Shown here: one piece after another, positions 41,419 through 41,488 of the stretch | How the letters are laid out: each line of letters opens with the position of its first letter | Numbering within the stretch: the stretch's first letter is position 1 | From: Chara braunii | Taxonomy: Eukaryota > Streptophyta > Charophyceae > Charales > Characeae | Reading direction: 5' to 3' | DNA length: 41,488 bases | Assembly (NCBI GenBank): GCA_003427395.1 | Contig: BFEA01000007.1 | Coordinates: 3,964,374 to 4,005,861 of the forward strand | Made by a program: the position numbers and the translations under genes | The notes under the pieces: model-generated | Seen by the model: the letters and a program-made list of their open reading frames with translations, nothing else | The model's database searches: none | What the model was told of the DNA's origin: nothing

Positions 41419-41488
<70 letters not shown>
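41419..41488. repeat. (CT)n microsatellite at the right edge
   Basis: Pure CT dinucleotides run to the last base of the window. Confidence 0.98.

Overview
The window looks like repeat-rich, gene-poor nuclear DNA from a green-lineage (plant or streptophyte alga) genome. The evidence is Ty3-type Gag-Pol with a chromodomain-like tail, primer-binding sites close to the plant initiator-Met tRNA 3' end, LINE-type reverse transcriptases, a U2 snRNA-derived fragment, long CT/CA/GT microsatellites and no prokaryotic-style gene packing. Chara braunii or a relative is my best guess from the general look of the Gag and Pol remnants; this is unverified. I find no convincing single-copy host gene. Almost everything readable is mobile-element sequence, most of it broken by stops and frameshifts.

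Layout. 1-86 is a CT microsatellite. About 1134-1759 (-) is a decayed LINE ORF2 tail. 1821-2372 (-) is an LTR-like copy (family A/B). 2381-18071 (+) is a very long (15.7 kb) Ty3-like element, here called Y. It has LTR-like direct repeats at 2381-2972 and 17566-18071, a 3.5 kb leader with tandem repeats, a broken gag (6477-8897), protease, RT, RNase H and integrase (8899-12842), then an extra 2.5 kb gag-like ORF with its own zinc knuckle (13081-15587). 19680-22128 (+) is a second Ty3 fragment, Z (gag, protease, start of RT). 22129-24313 is a leader-like, pyrimidine- and GC-rich stretch ending in a primer-binding site (24302-24313, minus sense) beside the second A/B LTR (24315-24849).

24850-26571 is non-coding but structured. 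It holds a possible tRNA-derived pol III promoter, a 2 x 90 bp tandem repeat, a 3 x 130 bp tandem repeat carrying a 137 bp foldback MITE, and a truncated U2 snRNA pseudogene flanked by imperfect repeats. 26572-35333 (-) is the best-preserved element, W: a complete 8.8 kb Ty3 element with two ~1.01 kb LTRs, PBS, PPT, gag, protease, RT/RNase H, integrase and chromodomain-like tail, with several inactivating lesions. Abutting it is a 5'-truncated LINE (about 35355-39654, +) ending in poly(A) and interrupted by an AT-rich insert (about 37860-38372). 39655-41488 holds triplet repeats, compound microsatellites, GC-rich short tandem repeats and a terminal CT tract.

Within each element the genes follow the usual retrotransposon logic: Gag packages RNA, protease matures the polyprotein, RT/RNase H copies RNA to DNA and integrase inserts it. 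None of the copies looks able to make all its proteins, so any mobility would need proteins supplied by relatives elsewhere. The features most worth a second look are Y's downstream gag-like ORF and possible spliced leader, the U2 retropseudogene, the MITE with its empty site visible in sister repeats, and the AT-rich insert inside the LINE.
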